This document shows positions 63,306 through 64,000 of a stretch of 64,000 nt of DNA, one piece after another. The stretch is from Lichenostomus cassidix (lineage: Eukaryota > Chordata > Aves > Passeriformes > Meliphagidae), in the NCBI GenBank assembly GCA_008360975.2, contig CM039183.1, forward strand, positions 11,745,762 through 11,809,761. Reading direction: 5' to 3'. Below the pieces are notes generated by a model. It was not told where the DNA came from. It worked only from the letters and a program-made list of their open reading frames with translations, and made no database searches. The stretch's first letter is position 1. Each line of letters opens with the position of its first letter. Both the position numbers and the translations under genes were made by a program.

Positions 63306-64000
63306 CTGGAACAGCAAAAGAGAGAAACATAGATGTGCTGATTAATGACATTATTGCTTTTCCTCTGCCAGGAGCCAATTCCCTGATCATTTGCCCATTT
63401 CTCCTACTCCACCACAGCAGTGGCCAGCAGGTCCCTTCCTCCTTGTCCTCCTCCTCACCCACTGTGTCACAGACTCCACCACTATTGTGCGAACTTGAAG
63501 GCAAGAAAAGACAAATGTAAGGATATCACTGCAGGGAGCTGAGAAGGACCCATGAAAGATGGGCCAGATGAATCAGGGTGAATATTTCCTTTCAAAAATA
63601 AAGGAGAAGGAGAGGGAGGAAATCCACAGGGTTGCTGAAACCACCCCTTGAGACTGTGCACTCACCTGAACAGGTGAGGTACAAAATCAAAAAATACTTT
63701 TGACATTCAGGTTTTTGGCTGAGTTGTGTGCTGGCAGAGTACCTGTGGAGACCACCTGTCTGACATTTCAAATTTCCTTTTTTTTCACACAGAGATGAAA
63801 TTGGGAAAAGACTCCTCAGGTAACTGTGGCCATGTGCTAAACCACAAAATTATCAGTTATGCTTCTTCCCAAAGGCCGACTCGACCTGCCTATGAGTTAC
63901 CAAGAGTGAGAGTAATTCTAATCAAAAAGTCCTGACCATGCAGACCAACTATGAACCAAAAGAGTAAAAAAAGGTCAAAAATCACAGAAAGAAATCCAAC
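63306..64000 (-). other. SYNDIG1: 3' end of the preceding SYNDIG1 intron
   Basis: The polypyrimidine-rich acceptor (ttttgctgttccag on the minus strand) borders the exon. The remainder up to the window edge has no recognisable exon. The large upstream SYNDIG1 coding exon (N-terminal residues) is not in this window. Confidence 0.8.

Noticed and set aside
1..64000. tRNA, rRNA, CRISPR array, operon or bacterial or phage-type system
   Set aside because: No cloverleaf or rRNA signature and no regular direct-repeat/spacer array was seen. The sequence is vertebrate nuclear DNA, so prokaryotic features are not expected.

Overview
The window looks like nuclear DNA of a bird. It is AT-rich and CpG-poor, has no operons or long open reading frames, and carries several old CR1 LINE tails plus solo LTR-like repeats of avian endogenous retrovirus type. 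I see no Alu or mammalian L1 pattern. A songbird or other neoavian is a reasonable guess, but the sequence does not settle the species.

The only gene I can firmly support is SYNDIG1 (synapse differentiation-inducing protein 1), on the minus strand. Its last two coding exons are present: 63168-63305 (46 codons) and 33515-33673 (52 codons plus stop). They splice in phase 0 across an intron of about 29.5 kb and encode the C-terminal 98 residues, which hold the CD225/dispanin membrane region. The N-terminal coding exons and the promoter lie beyond base 64000. A good polyadenylation signal with a GU-rich downstream stretch lies about 290 bases past the stop codon (33224-33229).

Layout: 1 to about 33220 is the flank 3' of SYNDIG1. 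It contains CR1 fragments, an LTR 3' end, two further LTR-like repeats, simple repeats and an unusual A/C-only tract. 33224-33673 is the terminal exon. 33674-63167 is the last intron, which holds a second copy of the LTR found at 12.6 kb, a signal-peptide-bearing open frame of unproven status near 37 kb, a cluster of hairpins near 56.4 kb and simple repeats. 63168-63305 is the penultimate exon, and 63306-64000 is the 3' end of the preceding intron.

Nothing here forms a multigene system. The points most worth a second look are the paired LTR copies, the open frames at 36.9-37.6 kb, the strand-asymmetric A/C tract and a few candidate conserved or regulatory stretches. All need alignment or expression data that cannot be obtained from the sequence alone.
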